Below, one piece after another: positions 38,234 to 47,477 of a DNA stretch of 48,914 bases. The translations under genes and the position numbers were made by a program. The stretch's first letter is position 1. The number at the start of each line of letters is the position of its first letter. This stretch comes from Gammaproteobacteria bacterium (GTDB lineage Bacteria; Pseudomonadota; Gammaproteobacteria; Pseudomonadales; Pseudomonadaceae), in contig JAAYFD010000052.1 of NCBI GenBank assembly GCA_012728415.1, positions 1 to 48,914 on the forward strand, in the 5' to 3' direction. The notes beneath the pieces are model-generated. The model did no database searches. It worked only from the letters and a program-made list of their open reading frames with translations, and was not told the DNA's origin.

Positions 38234-39427
38234 TTATCGCAGCGCCTGGGCCGCTGCGTGGGCACTGGCCCAGGCCCACTGAAAGTTGAACCCGCCCAGA
38301 TGGCCTGCAACATCCAGCACCTCGCCAATAAAATACAGGCCCGGCTGCTTGCGTGACTCCATGGTTTTTGAAGAAATGTCATCGGTATCTATGCCGCCCA
38401 GAGTCACTTCGGCGGTGCGGTAACCCTCGGTGCCGGCAGGTATGATTTGCCAGTTGCCAAGGCGTTCGGCAAGAGCCTCAAGCTGATTGGGGCTGTATTG
38501 GCGTACAGGGCGGTTTTCGATATTGAAATAGTCCAGCAAGGCGCTGGCAAGTTTGCGGGTAAAGCGTTCGCTCAGCAGGGTTTTCAGTTCGCTGTCGCTA
38601 CGCTGGACCTGCTGCTCCTGCAGCCAGCTTAGCCCGTCAGCATTGCCAAACAGGTTAAGCTGCAGGCTGCTGCCGGCCTGCCAGAACGATGAAATTTGCA
38701 GCATCGCCGGGCCGCTCAAGCCGCGATGGGTAAATAGCAGGTCATCAGTAAAGCGGGTGCTGCCACAGCTCACTGTAACCCCGCTGAGCGCTGTGCCGGA
38801 CAAACTATGGCACAGTGCTGACAGCTTCGGCTCGGTAATGACAAAGGGTACCAGACCTGCGCGTGTCGGCAGCAGGCTGTGACCAAACTGCCGGGCGATC
38901 TGATAGCCAAAACCGGTTGCGCCCAGGGTTGGAATCGACAGGCCGCCGGTTGCTGCCACCAGTGAACGGCATTGCCAGCTGCCCTGGCTGGTGTCGACCC
39001 GGAAACCGCCATTATCCAGCGCGCCAATGTTGTTGATGGAGGCCTGCAAGCGGATATCGACACCGGCACTGGTGCATTCTGCCAGCAGCATGTCGAGAAT
39101 GTCTTTGGCGCTGTCGCGGCAGAAAAGCTGGCCGGGCTTTTTTTCCACATAAGGGACGCCGTGGCGCTCGGCCAGGGCCAGAAAATCCCATGGCGTGTAG
39201 CGTGCCAGCGCCGATTTGACAAAGTGCGGGTTAGCGCACAGGTAATCGGCCGGTGTGGCATACAGGTTGGTGAAATTGCAGCGTCCGCCGCCCGACATCA
39301 GGATTTTCTTGCCGGCCTTGTTGGCATGGTCCAGCACCAGCACATGCTGTCCGCGATGGCCGGCTGCCTGGGCGCAAAACAGCCCGGCAGCACCAGCGCC
39401 AATGATGATTACGTCGGGGTTTTGCAT
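38234..39427 (-). CDS. NAD(P)/FAD-dependent oxidoreductase, HI0933/YhiN (BaiN-like) family
   Basis: 397 residues. The N-terminal FAD-binding Rossmann motif is I-I-I-G-A-G-A-A-G (about 7-15), followed by the family signature K-K-I-L-M-S-G-G-G-R-C-N-F-T-N (about 42-56). The C-terminus has G-L-Y-F-I-G-E-V-L-D-V-A-G-H-L-G-G-F-N, which closes the FAD site. The physiological substrate of these flavoproteins is mostly unknown; a gut homologue acts on bile acids. The ATG at 39427 begins the conserved sequence. It may be co-transcribed with the thioesterase gene 63 bases upstream. Confidence 0.87.
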   Translation of the reverse strand: MQNPDVIIIGAGAAGLFCAQAAGHRGQHVLVLDHANKAGKKILMSGGGRCNFTNLYATPADYLCANPHFVKSALARYTPWDFLALAERHGVPYVEKKPGQLFCRDSAKDILDMLLAECTSAGVDIRLQASINNIGALDNGGFRVDTSQGSWQCRSLVAATGGLSIPTLGATGFGYQIARQFGHSLLPTRAGLVPFVITEPKLSALCHSLSGTALSGVTVSCGSTRFTDDLLFTHRGLSGPAMLQISSFWQAGSSLQLNLFGNADGLSWLQEQQVQRSDSELKTLLSERFTRKLASALLDYFNIENRPVRQYSPNQLEALAERLGNWQIIPAGTEGYRTAEVTLGGIDTDDISSKTMESRKQPGLYFIGEVLDVAGHLGGFNFQWAWASAHAAAQALR

Positions 39428-39490
39428 GATGGGCAGCTCTCTATTTCTGGCTGGGTCCGCCGGGCGGCCGGACCCTGGCAATGCAGGTAA

Positions 39491-39973
39491 TTACTCAGCA
39501 CATCCTTTAGCGTTTTCCTGGCTGTGCAATACAAACTGTCCCGTCAATACCGCACCATCCTCGCCGCTTGCGGTCAGCACACGGCTGACCAGTTGCAGGC
39601 GTGCCTTGCCGTGCTTGCGATAGGTGGCAAGAAAGCGCTGCCAGGCCCGGGCTTCCGGGGCACCGCACAGGGCGATGATATGCTCGTGCTCAATGGGGCG
39701 CGGGTAATTGATCTGCCCCGACTGCACCACGATATGCGTGGTGTCGATGCCTGTTTCCAACAGCGCCAAATGCAGCCAGCCCCAGCCGGCCAGTACGGCA
39801 GCACAGTACATGCTGCCGCCAAACATGCTGGCCTGATGGTTGATATTGGGCGCCAGTGGAAACTGCAGGCGCAACTGCTGCTCCTGCCAGGACAGCACCT
39901 GCACACCCATGGCCCGGCTTAAAGGGATATCCCGGGCAAATACCTCGGCTAACCGTGTTGTTGCGTTGGACAT
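39491..39973 (-). CDS. Hotdog-fold thioesterase, YiiD C-terminal type
   Basis: 160 residues from ATG 39973. It resembles the thioesterase domain of E. coli YiiD/FabY-type proteins: A-P-N-I-N-H-Q-A-S-M-F-G-G-S-M-Y-C (about 46-62) and the following aromatic helix. There is no acetyltransferase domain in front of it, unlike YiiD. The substrate is unknown; acyl-CoA or acyl-ACP is likely. Confidence 0.75.
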   Translation of the reverse strand: MSNATTRLAEVFARDIPLSRAMGVQVLSWQEQQLRLQFPLAPNINHQASMFGGSMYCAAVLAGWGWLHLALLETGIDTTHIVVQSGQINYPRPIEHEHIIALCGAPEARAWQRFLATYRKHGKARLQLVSRVLTASGEDGAVLTGQFVLHSQENAKGCAE

Positions 39974-40118
39974 GATTAGACTCTGCAGCACAATGGCGCG
40001 CGTAGTATAGCCAGTCTTGGGGGAAAAAATTTATCCCCGGACGGCTAATTTTCTTAAAAAACTTGATTCATAAGGTAGAATCCCTAATTCGTTTTATTTT
40101 TAACAGGGAGTTTTGCTT

Positions 40119-41855
40119 TTGGATCTTTCTGCAACCAATAGTTTGTTTTTTGTTGGCGGTTTGCTGGTTGCTGTCAGTATTCTGGTCAGTACAGTGTCGT
40201 CGCGCATCGGGATTCCCATTCTGGTGATTTTTATGGGTGTCGGCATGATGGCCGGTACCGACGGGGTTGGCGGAATAGTCTTTGACGATTACTCGCTGAC
40301 CTATGTTATCAGTAACCTGGCGTTGGCCGTTATCTTGCTGGATGGCGGCATGCGTACCCGGGTTGCTACTTTCCGTGTGGCCTTGTGGCCAGCATTGTCA
40401 CTGGCAACGTTCGGGGTCATTGCCACAGCAGCCATGACCGGGCTGGCCGCCGCCTGGCTGTTTGACCTGACCTTGCTCGAAGGCATGCTGATCGGCTCCA
40501 TTGTTGGCTCCACAGATGCGGCAGTGGTGTTTAACCTGCTGAATGGCAAGGGCCTCAATGACCGGGTGGGTGCCACGCTAGAGATCGAATCGGGCAGTAA
40601 CGACCCGATGGCGATGTTCCTCACCGTAACCCTGATTGGCATGCTGCTGGACGGTCAGAGCAGCTTTGGCCTGAGCTTCGTCACCAGCCTGGTCCAGCAG
40701 TTTGGTCTGGGAGCGATTCTTGGTGTCAGCGGTGGCTGGCTGCTGTTGCAGATGATCAACCGCCTGACCGTCGCCGACGGCCTGTATCCATTGCTGGCAG
40801 TCAGTGGCGGCATCATGATTTATGCCATTGCCGGCCAGATTGGCGGCAGCGGCATTCTTTCCGTATACATACTTGGCATGGTGCTGGGCAACCGCCCGAT
40901 CCGCAACCGTCATGGCATCTTGCACATGTTTGACGGTCTGGCCTGGCTGAGCCAGATCGGCATGTTCCTGGTGCTGGGCCTGCTGCTGACGCCGCACGAA
41001 CTGTTGCCGATTGCCGTGCCGGCGTTGCTGCTGTCGCTGTGGATGATCCTGGTGGCGCGCCCGGTAGCGGTGTTTGCAGGTTTGCTGCCGTTTCGCGGCT
41101 TCAACCTGCGTGAGCGGCTGTTCATCTCCTGGATTGGCCTGCGTGGTGCGGTGCCGGTGATACTGGCGGTATTTCCGCTGGTATATGGCCTGCCCAATGC
41201 ACAGCTGTTTTTCAACGTGGCGTTTTTTATTGTGCTGGTTTCGCTGATTGTGCAGGGGTCCACATTGCCGCTGGCTGCACGCAAAGCGCGTGTCGAGGTG
41301 CCGCCGGCGCCGGAGCCGATTTCACGGGCCGGGCTGGAAATCTACCCGACCAGCCAGTGGGAGCTGTTTGTCTATCGCTTGCGCAAGGACAAATGGTGCA
41401 TCGGGGCGCAGCTGCGTGAACTGAAAATGCCTGCCGGTACGCGGATTGCCGCATTGTTTCGCAACAACCACCTGTTGCATCCAACCGGAAGCACCCGGCT
41501 GGAAATTGACGACATCCTGTGCGTGATTGGCCATGAGGAAGACCTTCCGGCATTGGGCCGCCTCTTCAGCGAAGAGCCGGAGCGCGGCATGGATCAGCGC
41601 TTCTTTGGTGATTTTGTGCTGGAAGGGACCGCGCGGCTGGGTGATGTGGCTGCAGTTTACGGGTTGCAGCTGGATCAGCATCCGCCCAGTGAAACCCTGT
41701 CCGACTTTGTCACCCGGGCTGTGGGTGGCGAAGCTGTGGTCGGGGACTACACCGAATGGCAGGGCTTGACCTGGATGGTGGCTGAAATGGAGAGTGGCCG
41801 GGTTAGCAAGGTGGGCTTGAGATTTGCCGGACAGCCCAGGGGGGAGCGCTTTTAG
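40119..41855 (+). CDS. cvrA: K+(Na+)/H+ antiporter, CvrA/NhaP2 family
   Basis: 578 residues, the same length as E. coli CvrA. About 12 membrane helices (10-390) of the CPA1 exchanger fold with the ion-site motif S-G-S-N-D-P-M-A (about 152-159). These are followed by a TrkA-C/RCK-type domain (about 400-480) and a C-terminal CorC/HlyC-like domain. The start is taken as TTG 40119: AGGGAG lies 8 bases upstream and the protein then begins [10 protein letters not shown], as in relatives. TTG 40113 would be only 2 bases from that site. With the Mrp operon it makes two proton-coupled cation antiporters in this window. Confidence 0.92.
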   Translation: MDLSATNSLFFVGGLLVAVSILVSTVSSRIGIPILVIFMGVGMMAGTDGVGGIVFDDYSLTYVISNLALAVILLDGGMRTRVATFRVALWPALSLATFGVIATAAMTGLAAAWLFDLTLLEGMLIGSIVGSTDAAVVFNLLNGKGLNDRVGATLEIESGSNDPMAMFLTVTLIGMLLDGQSSFGLSFVTSLVQQFGLGAILGVSGGWLLLQMINRLTVADGLYPLLAVSGGIMIYAIAGQIGGSGILSVYILGMVLGNRPIRNRHGILHMFDGLAWLSQIGMFLVLGLLLTPHELLPIAVPALLLSLWMILVARPVAVFAGLLPFRGFNLRERLFISWIGLRGAVPVILAVFPLVYGLPNAQLFFNVAFFIVLVSLIVQGSTLPLAARKARVEVPPAPEPISRAGLEIYPTSQWELFVYRLRKDKWCIGAQLRELKMPAGTRIAALFRNNHLLHPTGSTRLEIDDILCVIGHEEDLPALGRLFSEEPERGMDQRFFGDFVLEGTARLGDVAAVYGLQLDQHPPSETLSDFVTRAVGGEAVVGDYTEWQGLTWMVAEMESGRVSKVGLRFAGQPRGERF

Positions 41856-41889
41856 CCCAGGCTCTGATACGTCTGCACATGGGTGCATT

Positions 41890-44800
41890 ATGAATAGATC
41901 GCGTTTTTGGCTGTTGTGCTGGTTGCTGGTGTTATCCGGCCCGTTGGCAGCTGCCCTGCCAACGGCAGAACTGCTAAAAAGCAACCTGGCCGGGCTGGGT
42001 GAGCGCAAGCTGCCGGAGGCTGAACAGCAGTCCGTGCAGCAGGCTCTGGAGCAGACGCTGGGCTGGCTGGAAAGTGCCGACCAGGCCCGGAGCAGCCAGG
42101 AACAGCTTGAGCTTCAGGTTGCCGGCGCCCCGGAACAAATCCGCAAAAACCGTCAAGAGCTGGCCCGGCTGCTGCAACAGGCCGAGCGGCGGCAACTGCC
42201 GGCCAGTATCAGTCTGCCCGAGCTGGAACGGCTTGTGGCGGAAAACAGCCGGCAGCTGGCCAGCTGGCAGAACGAGCTAAACGAAGCCAGTGCCGCAATT
42301 ATTCGTTCGCAAACCCGTCCCGAGCGTGCGCAAAGCGAGATCAGCAACAATCAGAAGCGCATCCAGGAGATCAGCAACCAGCTGAAAGCGACCAAAGAAG
42401 GCGGCAAGCCGCTGCTTAGCAGTGAGCGCCAGGATGCCTTGCGTGCCGAGGTGGAAGCTTTGCAAGCACGCAACCGGCTACGCCAGGCCGAGCTGGCCAG
42501 CAACAGCGTGCTGCAGGATCTGGCCAGCAGTGCCCGTGAGCTGCTGGCCACCCGGGTGCAAGCCCAGGAAGACTATCTGGCCACTTTGCAAGGCTTGCTG
42601 ATCGAAAAACGCCAGGCGGCATCCGAGCTGGCTGTGCAAGAACAGTCGCTAAAAGTGGAAAAGGCCGGCGAGGACACATTGCTGCTGAAAGAAAGCAGCA
42701 TCAACCTGCAAATTTCCGACTATCTGCTCACCATTACCGAGCGCCGCAACCAGCTGGCGCAAAAAAGTCTGGAAGTGCGCCAGCAGCTGGATAGCGTGCA
42801 GCAGGCAGAGCAGGCCATGGAGGAGCAGATAGCGGCGCTGCAAGGCAGCGTGCTGCTGGCGAAAATACTTTACCAGCAGAAGCAGTCGCTGCCCCAGCCC
42901 AGCTTTGACAGCACCTTGGCCGACCAGATTGCAGACACCAGGCTGTACCAGTTTCAGCTCCGTCAGTACCGGGACATGCTGGAGCGCCCTGACGGCTATA
43001 TTGACCGGCTATTGCAGGAGGACAAGGAAGATGCCGATGGTCAGCTGCGTGAAGCCTTGCAAGAGGTGCTGCGTGTACGCAATGGCCTGATAGAGCGCCT
43101 CAACCATGAAATCAATGCATATTTGAGCGAAGCCATCAGTGTCCAGCTAAACCAGAAACAGCTGCAGGCCTTGTCCCTGCAGGTGCGCACACTGCTGGAC
43201 GAACACATGTTCTGGATCCCCAGCAACCGGCCGCTGGATCGCGACTGGCTCAGGCAGCTGTCCGGGCGCCTGCAAAAACAATGGACAAGCCTGGATGGAG
43301 GCACGGCCTTTGGTGTGCTGTGGCCGGTCTGGCGCAGTTACTGGCCGGCATTTATACCTGCATTCCTGTTAAGCCTGACGATTCTGTGGAAAAGGCGCAG
43401 TCTGTACCAGTCGATCGAGCATGCCCGGCCGCGCATTGGCCACTACCTGAATGACCGGCAGCGTTTTACCCCGCTGGCCATCGGGGCTGTGTTGCTGTTG
43501 TCGCTGCCGGCTTTTTTCTGGTTCAGCACTGCCGGCTGGCTGGCCCAGCTGCACACCACTGGCGTGCCTTACGAGTTCGGGACGGCCTTGCTGCACACGG
43601 CCAAGCTGGGGCTGGTGTTTTCTGTAGCCTATCGCTTGCTGGGCCGGCATGGCGTGGCCAGGTTCCACTTTGGCTGGCCGGCGGCACAGGTCGAGTTTTT
43701 GCGCAAGCGTCTGGCCTGGGTGGCACTGGTTGTCTGGCTGCTGGCGCTGGTGGTGCCGCTGGCGCAGGCCAACCTGTCGGCGCTGAGCGATGATGTCCTC
43801 GGTGTGGTGGTGCTGGCGCTGGGGTTAGGCTTGTTGAGCGGGCTGCTGATCAGTGCGGCACTGCAGCAATACGGTGCGCGCAGCATGCCACTGCTGGGCA
43901 AGGTGCTGGCATTGCTGCTGGGAGCTGCGCCACTGGTGCTGGTCGGAGCGCTGGCTGCCGGTTACTACTACACCGTTTTGCAGATGAGCGAACGGTTGCT
44001 GATGAGCCTGGCGCTGGTGGTGGTCTGGGTAATGCTGCGGGCTACCATTGAGCGTGGCCTGGCGCTTGCTGCCCGGCGCCTGGCCTGGGAGCGGGCCGAG
44101 CGGGCGCGCGCCAGCGAGGACGAGGATGCGGAGTCAGACAGCGAACGGCACGAACTGGACATCAGTGTGGTCAACGAGCAGTCGTTGCGCCTGTTACGCC
44201 TGTTGCTGATCTTGCTGCTGGGCGCCGGCCTGTACTGGGTCTGGGCGGACCTGATTTCCCTGTTTGCCTATCTGGACAATGTAGCCCTGTACGAAGGCGC
44301 CGTGGATGGCGGGCTAGACAGCCCGGTTGCCAGTGTCAGCATGCGCGACTTCATCAACGCCTTGATTATCGCCGGAATGACCATCATGCTGGCGCGCAAC
44401 CTGCCGGGCCTGATGGAAGTGCTGTTTTTATCACGCTTCAAGCTGGCCCCTGGCACCTCCTATGCGGCCATGCGGTTGTTGTCCTATAGCATTTCCTCAG
44501 TGGGCATTGTTGCCACCCTGGGGGCGCTGGGCGTTAGCTGGAACAAACTGCAATGGCTGGTCGCGGCACTGTCGGTGGGACTGGGCTTTGGCCTGCAGGA
44601 AATTTTTGCCAACTTCATTTCCGGTTTGATCATCCTGTTCGAGCGGCCGGTGCGCATTGGTGACCTGGTAACCATAGGCGACATGACCGGCACGGTCAGC
44701 CGCATCCGCATCCGTGCCACGACCATCATCGAGTTCGACCGCAAGGAAAGCATCATTCCCAACAAGGTGCTGGTTACCGAACGCCTGCTGAACTGGTCGC

Positions 44801-45165
44801 TTAGTGACAGCGTGACGCGGATTACGCTGCACATAGGGCTGTCCTATGACTCCGACCTGGAGCTGGCGCGGCGGCTGATGCTGGAAACCATGCAGGAGAA
44901 TTCGAGGATTCTGGAAGATCCCGAGCCGGTGGTGCTGTTTCTGGAAGTTGGTTCCAGCAGCTTCAATCACGAAATGCGTTATCACGTGGGCGAGATCAGT
45001 GACCGCAACACCTCGATTGACGAGGTGCACAACCGGCTGGTCGAGCGTTTCCGTGACGCCGGCATCCAGATGGCGTTCAAGCAGATGGATGTGTTCATCA
45101 AAAACGAGCAGGGTGATGCAGCGCACTGGAGTACCCGGCAACGGCCGGCGGCTGCCCAGCCCTGA
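41890..45165 (+). CDS. Large mechanosensitive channel, MscK/MscM family
   Basis: 1091 residues. A signal peptide (1-23, ending L-A-A-A-L-P) is followed by a long periplasmic coiled-coil region (about 25-480), about eleven membrane helices (about 490-880) and the MscS-like pore and cytoplasmic vestibule. The pore segment reads V-G-L-G-F-G-L-Q-E-I-F-A-N-F and is followed by F-E-R-P-V-R-I-G-D and E-S-I-I-P-N-K-V-L. It should open under membrane tension on hypo-osmotic shock. Sequence alone does not separate MscK (KefA) from MscM (YjeP). It starts 34 bases after cvrA, so both osmotic-ion genes may be co-transcribed. Confidence 0.9.
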   Translation: MNRSRFWLLCWLLVLSGPLAAALPTAELLKSNLAGLGERKLPEAEQQSVQQALEQTLGWLESADQARSSQEQLELQVAGAPEQIRKNRQELARLLQQAERRQLPASISLPELERLVAENSRQLASWQNELNEASAAIIRSQTRPERAQSEISNNQKRIQEISNQLKATKEGGKPLLSSERQDALRAEVEALQARNRLRQAELASNSVLQDLASSARELLATRVQAQEDYLATLQGLLIEKRQAASELAVQEQSLKVEKAGEDTLLLKESSINLQISDYLLTITERRNQLAQKSLEVRQQLDSVQQAEQAMEEQIAALQGSVLLAKILYQQKQSLPQPSFDSTLADQIADTRLYQFQLRQYRDMLERPDGYIDRLLQEDKEDADGQLREALQEVLRVRNGLIERLNHEINAYLSEAISVQLNQKQLQALSLQVRTLLDEHMFWIPSNRPLDRDWLRQLSGRLQKQWTSLDGGTAFGVLWPVWRSYWPAFIPAFLLSLTILWKRRSLYQSIEHARPRIGHYLNDRQRFTPLAIGAVLLLSLPAFFWFSTAGWLAQLHTTGVPYEFGTALLHTAKLGLVFSVAYRLLGRHGVARFHFGWPAAQVEFLRKRLAWVALVVWLLALVVPLAQANLSALSDDVLGVVVLALGLGLLSGLLISAALQQYGARSMPLLGKVLALLLGAAPLVLVGALAAGYYYTVLQMSERLLMSLALVVVWVMLRATIERGLALAARRLAWERAERARASEDEDAESDSERHELDISVVNEQSLRLLRLLLILLLGAGLYWVWADLISLFAYLDNVALYEGAVDGGLDSPVASVSMRDFINALIIAGMTIMLARNLPGLMEVLFLSRFKLAPGTSYAAMRLLSYSISSVGIVATLGALGVSWNKLQWLVAALSVGLGFGLQEIFANFISGLIILFERPVRIGDLVTIGDMTGTVSRIRIRATTIIEFDRKESIIPNKVLVTERLLNWSLSDSVTRITLHIGLSYDSDLELARRLMLETMQENSRILEDPEPVVLFLEVGSSSFNHEMRYHVGEISDRNTSIDEVHNRLVERFRDAGIQMAFKQMDVFIKNEQGDAAHWSTRQRPAAAQP

Positions 45166-45433
45166 GGTGCCAAGTATTTTATGAGCTGGTAGGTGCGTGA
45201 TTGTTCACTTAGTTGCTTTTTTCTCGCTTGAGAGCAATAAAGTTACCTTTGCGCTGGCTGCTCTGATTGACGAGGTGGCAGAAAATCTGCGGTTGCAATG
45301 GTAACTGAGCAGGCAGCGGCGGCTGTCTGCTGACAGACCTTGGTACCCGTTGCAGCATACTTCTGTACCGGATAAGACCGGCGCCATAGGCGCTATACTG
45401 CCTGCAGGCACATTACAGCAGTACGGGGCTTTC

Positions 45434-46906
45434 ATGAAAAAAATCGAGTTTTGCGGGCAGTCACTGCAATCTGATGATGCGTTTGCCCGGCTGGGCGCAC
45501 ATTTTTCTGTCCAGGTGCAGCCACGGCCGCTGCCGTCGCCGCGGCTGGTGGCGGCCAGCCCGCAGGCAGCGGCACTGCTGGGCTGGCCGCAGGATGTGCT
45601 GGACCAACCCGGGTTTCTTGCTTTGGTGGCCGGCGAAACCGCTTTCGAAGGGGTGCCGGCACGGGCCATGGTGTATGCCGGGCACCAGTTTGGCGGCTAC
45701 ACGCCGCAGCTGGGTGATGGCCGTGGCCAGCTGCTGGCCCAGCTGCGCAACCAGAAGGGCGAACTCTGGGATCTGCACCTGAAGGGTGCCGGCATCACCC
45801 CGTTCTCCCGCGACGGCGATGGCTGCGCCGTATTGCGCAGCAGCATCCGCGAATTCATTGCCAGCGAACATCTGGCGGCGCTGGGTATTGCCACCACCCG
45901 GGCGCTGGCAGTGGTGGATTCGGACATGCCGGTTCGCCGTGAACTGACCGAAACCGCTGCCACCCTGCTGCGGTTGGCGCGCACCCATGTCCGCTTCGGT
46001 CATTTTGAGTATTTCTATTACACCCGCCAATACAAGCAGCTGCACCAGCTGATGGATTATGTGCTGGAGCAGCATTATCCGCAGTGCCGCACCGCAGACA
46101 ACCCGCTGCAGGCGATGTTTGCCGCCATCAGCGAGCGCACGGCAGAGCTGCTGGCCGGCTGGCAGGCTTATGGCTTTTGCCATGGCGTGATGAATACCGA
46201 CAACATGTCGATCTTGGGCGAGACCCTGGACTATGGCCCTTTTGCCTTTCTTGAGCGTTACCAGCCGGGTTATGTCTGTAACAGCTCCGATATAGGTGGC
46301 CGCTATGCCTTTGACCGTCAGGTGGAGATGGCGGAGTGGAACCTGACCGCGCTGGGCCAGACTTTTACCGGCCGGGTCGGGCTGGAGCCGTTACGGCAGA
46401 CGCTGGAGAAGTTTTATCCTGCATACCGCAAGTATTATCTGCAGCGGATGCGGGCGCGGCTCGGGCTGCAGGGAGCAGAAAACGGTGATGAAGCCCTGAT
46501 TGAGCGTTTGCTGAAAATCTTGCAGGGTGCCGAGCTGGATTACAACCGGTTTTTCCGTCAGCTGTCGGATGCCGAGAGTGTGGAGCAACTGTTGCCGCTG
46601 GCCGGATTTTGCGTGGTGCCTGCCGATTTGCAGAAGTGGCTGCAGGACTGGTGGCAGCGCGCCATGCCGGCAGGGCGTGACAATGCACAACGGCAACAGG
46701 TCATGCAGGCCGTCAATCCGCTCTATGTGTTGCGTAACTCACTGATTCAGGATGCTATCGAGGCGGCACACCGGCAGGACTATGCCCCTGTACGCCAGCT
46801 GCACGAGGCTATGTCGCAACCCTTTGTTGCCCAGCCGGGCTTTGAGCTCTATGCGCAGCCAACGGCGCCGGAGCGGCAAGGGTGGCCATTGAGCTGCTCA
46901 TCGTAG
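45434..46906 (+). CDS. selO: Protein adenylyltransferase SelO (YdiU)
   Basis: A pseudokinase-fold enzyme that transfers AMP from ATP to protein hydroxyls and is linked to oxidative stress responses. 490 residues. Motifs seen: A-G-H-Q-F-G-G-Y-T-P-Q-L-G-D-G-R (about 80-95), L-K-G-A-G-I-T-P-F-S-R-D-G-D-G (about 116-130), S-S-I-R-E-F, and C-H-G-V-M-N-T-D-N-M with D-Y-G-P-F-A-F-L. It ends S-C-S-S, the conserved redox tail of bacterial SelO. The ATG at 45434 begins the conserved sequence. TATACT, a possible -10, lies about 39 bases upstream. Confidence 0.95.
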   Translation: MKKIEFCGQSLQSDDAFARLGAHFSVQVQPRPLPSPRLVAASPQAAALLGWPQDVLDQPGFLALVAGETAFEGVPARAMVYAGHQFGGYTPQLGDGRGQLLAQLRNQKGELWDLHLKGAGITPFSRDGDGCAVLRSSIREFIASEHLAALGIATTRALAVVDSDMPVRRELTETAATLLRLARTHVRFGHFEYFYYTRQYKQLHQLMDYVLEQHYPQCRTADNPLQAMFAAISERTAELLAGWQAYGFCHGVMNTDNMSILGETLDYGPFAFLERYQPGYVCNSSDIGGRYAFDRQVEMAEWNLTALGQTFTGRVGLEPLRQTLEKFYPAYRKYYLQRMRARLGLQGAENGDEALIERLLKILQGAELDYNRFFRQLSDAESVEQLLPLAGFCVVPADLQKWLQDWWQRAMPAGRDNAQRQQVMQAVNPLYVLRNSLIQDAIEAAHRQDYAPVRQLHEAMSQPFVAQPGFELYAQPTAPERQGWPLSCSS

Positions 46907-46910
46907 TTTA

Positions 46911-47033
46911 TTTGCACTGTGGCGTCTGGGCCGGTTGGGGCGCTGCGTCAGTCTGCGCTGGTTCGGTCCGGCAAGCCGGCCCAAACCGCTAAGGCCTGAC
47001 TCCGGCCCCATTCGGCCCGAATCTGCCTTGTGC
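46911..47033. repeat. 123-bp direct repeat, copy 1
   Basis: Matches 47085-47207 at 119 of 123 positions (offset 174). Within it, GGGCCGGTTGGGGC (about 46928-46941) and TCAG can pair with CTGA and GCCCCATTCGGCCC (about 47006-47019), making an imperfect palindrome with an inner GGCCGG-type hairpin. Confidence 0.92.
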
Positions 47034-47047
47034 AGGAGGGGAGGGTT

Positions 47048-47076
47048 TGGCCCGGCTTTGCCGGGCTGCTGTCGCG
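47048..47076 (-). repeat. REP-like hairpin, copy 2
   Basis: Exact inverted copy of 7719-7747, lying between the two 123-bp repeats. Confidence 0.85.
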
Positions 47077-47084
47077 GTATGGGT

Positions 47085-47207
47085 TTTGCGCTGTGGCGTC
47101 TGGGCCGGGTGGGGCGCTGCGTCAGTCTGCGCTGGTTCGGTCCGGCAGGCCGGCCCAAACCGCTAAGGCCTGACTCCGGCCCCATCCGGCCCGAATCTGC
47201 CTTGTGC
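47085..47207. repeat. 123-bp direct repeat, copy 2
   Basis: Second copy of 46911-47033. Here the palindrome is better: GGGCCGGGTGGGGC pairs with GCCCCATCCGGCCC at 13 of 14 positions, the remaining one being a G-T pair. This is what would be expected if pairing matters. Confidence 0.92.
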
Positions 47208-47298
47208 GATCCGGTCATCACTGATGGCGGAATACTGTCGCAGTGCCTGATTTCATGATCTCACTATGGTTTTCGTCTGCACGATTTACCGTTAGCGC

Positions 47299-47329
47299 AG
47301 CGACAGCAGCCCGCCACAAGTGGCGGGCT
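47299..47329 (+). repeat. REP-like hairpin, copy 3 (variant)
   Basis: Shares GCGACAGCAGCCCG with copies 1 and 2, then has a different stem: AGCCCGCC-ACAAGT-GGCGGGCT. Confidence 0.75.
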
Positions 47330-47401
47330 CAATCCCTCCTCCCGTACCAGGTGGATTTGGGCAGGGTGAGGTGTTGCTGCAGGCATCAGCGGCCTGTGGC
47401 A

Positions 47402-47431
47402 GCATGCTGACACGGGCCAGCGTCAGCATGC
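47402..47431. terminator. Hairpin before the alcohol dehydrogenase stop
   Basis: Perfect ten-base stem GCATGCTGAC / GTCAGCATGC around ACGGGCCAGC, extended outward by TTGCTGC (47374-47380) and GCAGCAA (47430-47436). It lies 47 bases beyond the alcohol dehydrogenase stop and may terminate that gene; there is no T run. Confidence 0.5.
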
Positions 47432-47477
47432 AGCAATACTTCGCCCGGCCCCGGCCACCGCCGTACAACCCCTCACA

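Larger units (their letters stand above)
46907..47477. other. Repeat island between convergent selO and alcohol dehydrogenase genes
   Basis: 571 bases without a credible gene. It contains a 123-bp sequence in direct repeat, two REP-like hairpins and a further strong hairpin. The open frames crossing it on both strands simply repeat themselves with the 174-base period and are judged non-coding. Confidence 0.75.

Noticed and set aside
46911..47207. CRISPR array
   Set aside because: Only two copies of a 123-bp unit with one spacer holding a REP hairpin; unit length and number do not fit, and there are no cas genes.
46898..47258. 107-codon frames on both strands with an internal duplication
   Set aside because: They arise from the 174-base period of the direct repeat being divisible by three; no start signals or recognisable protein.
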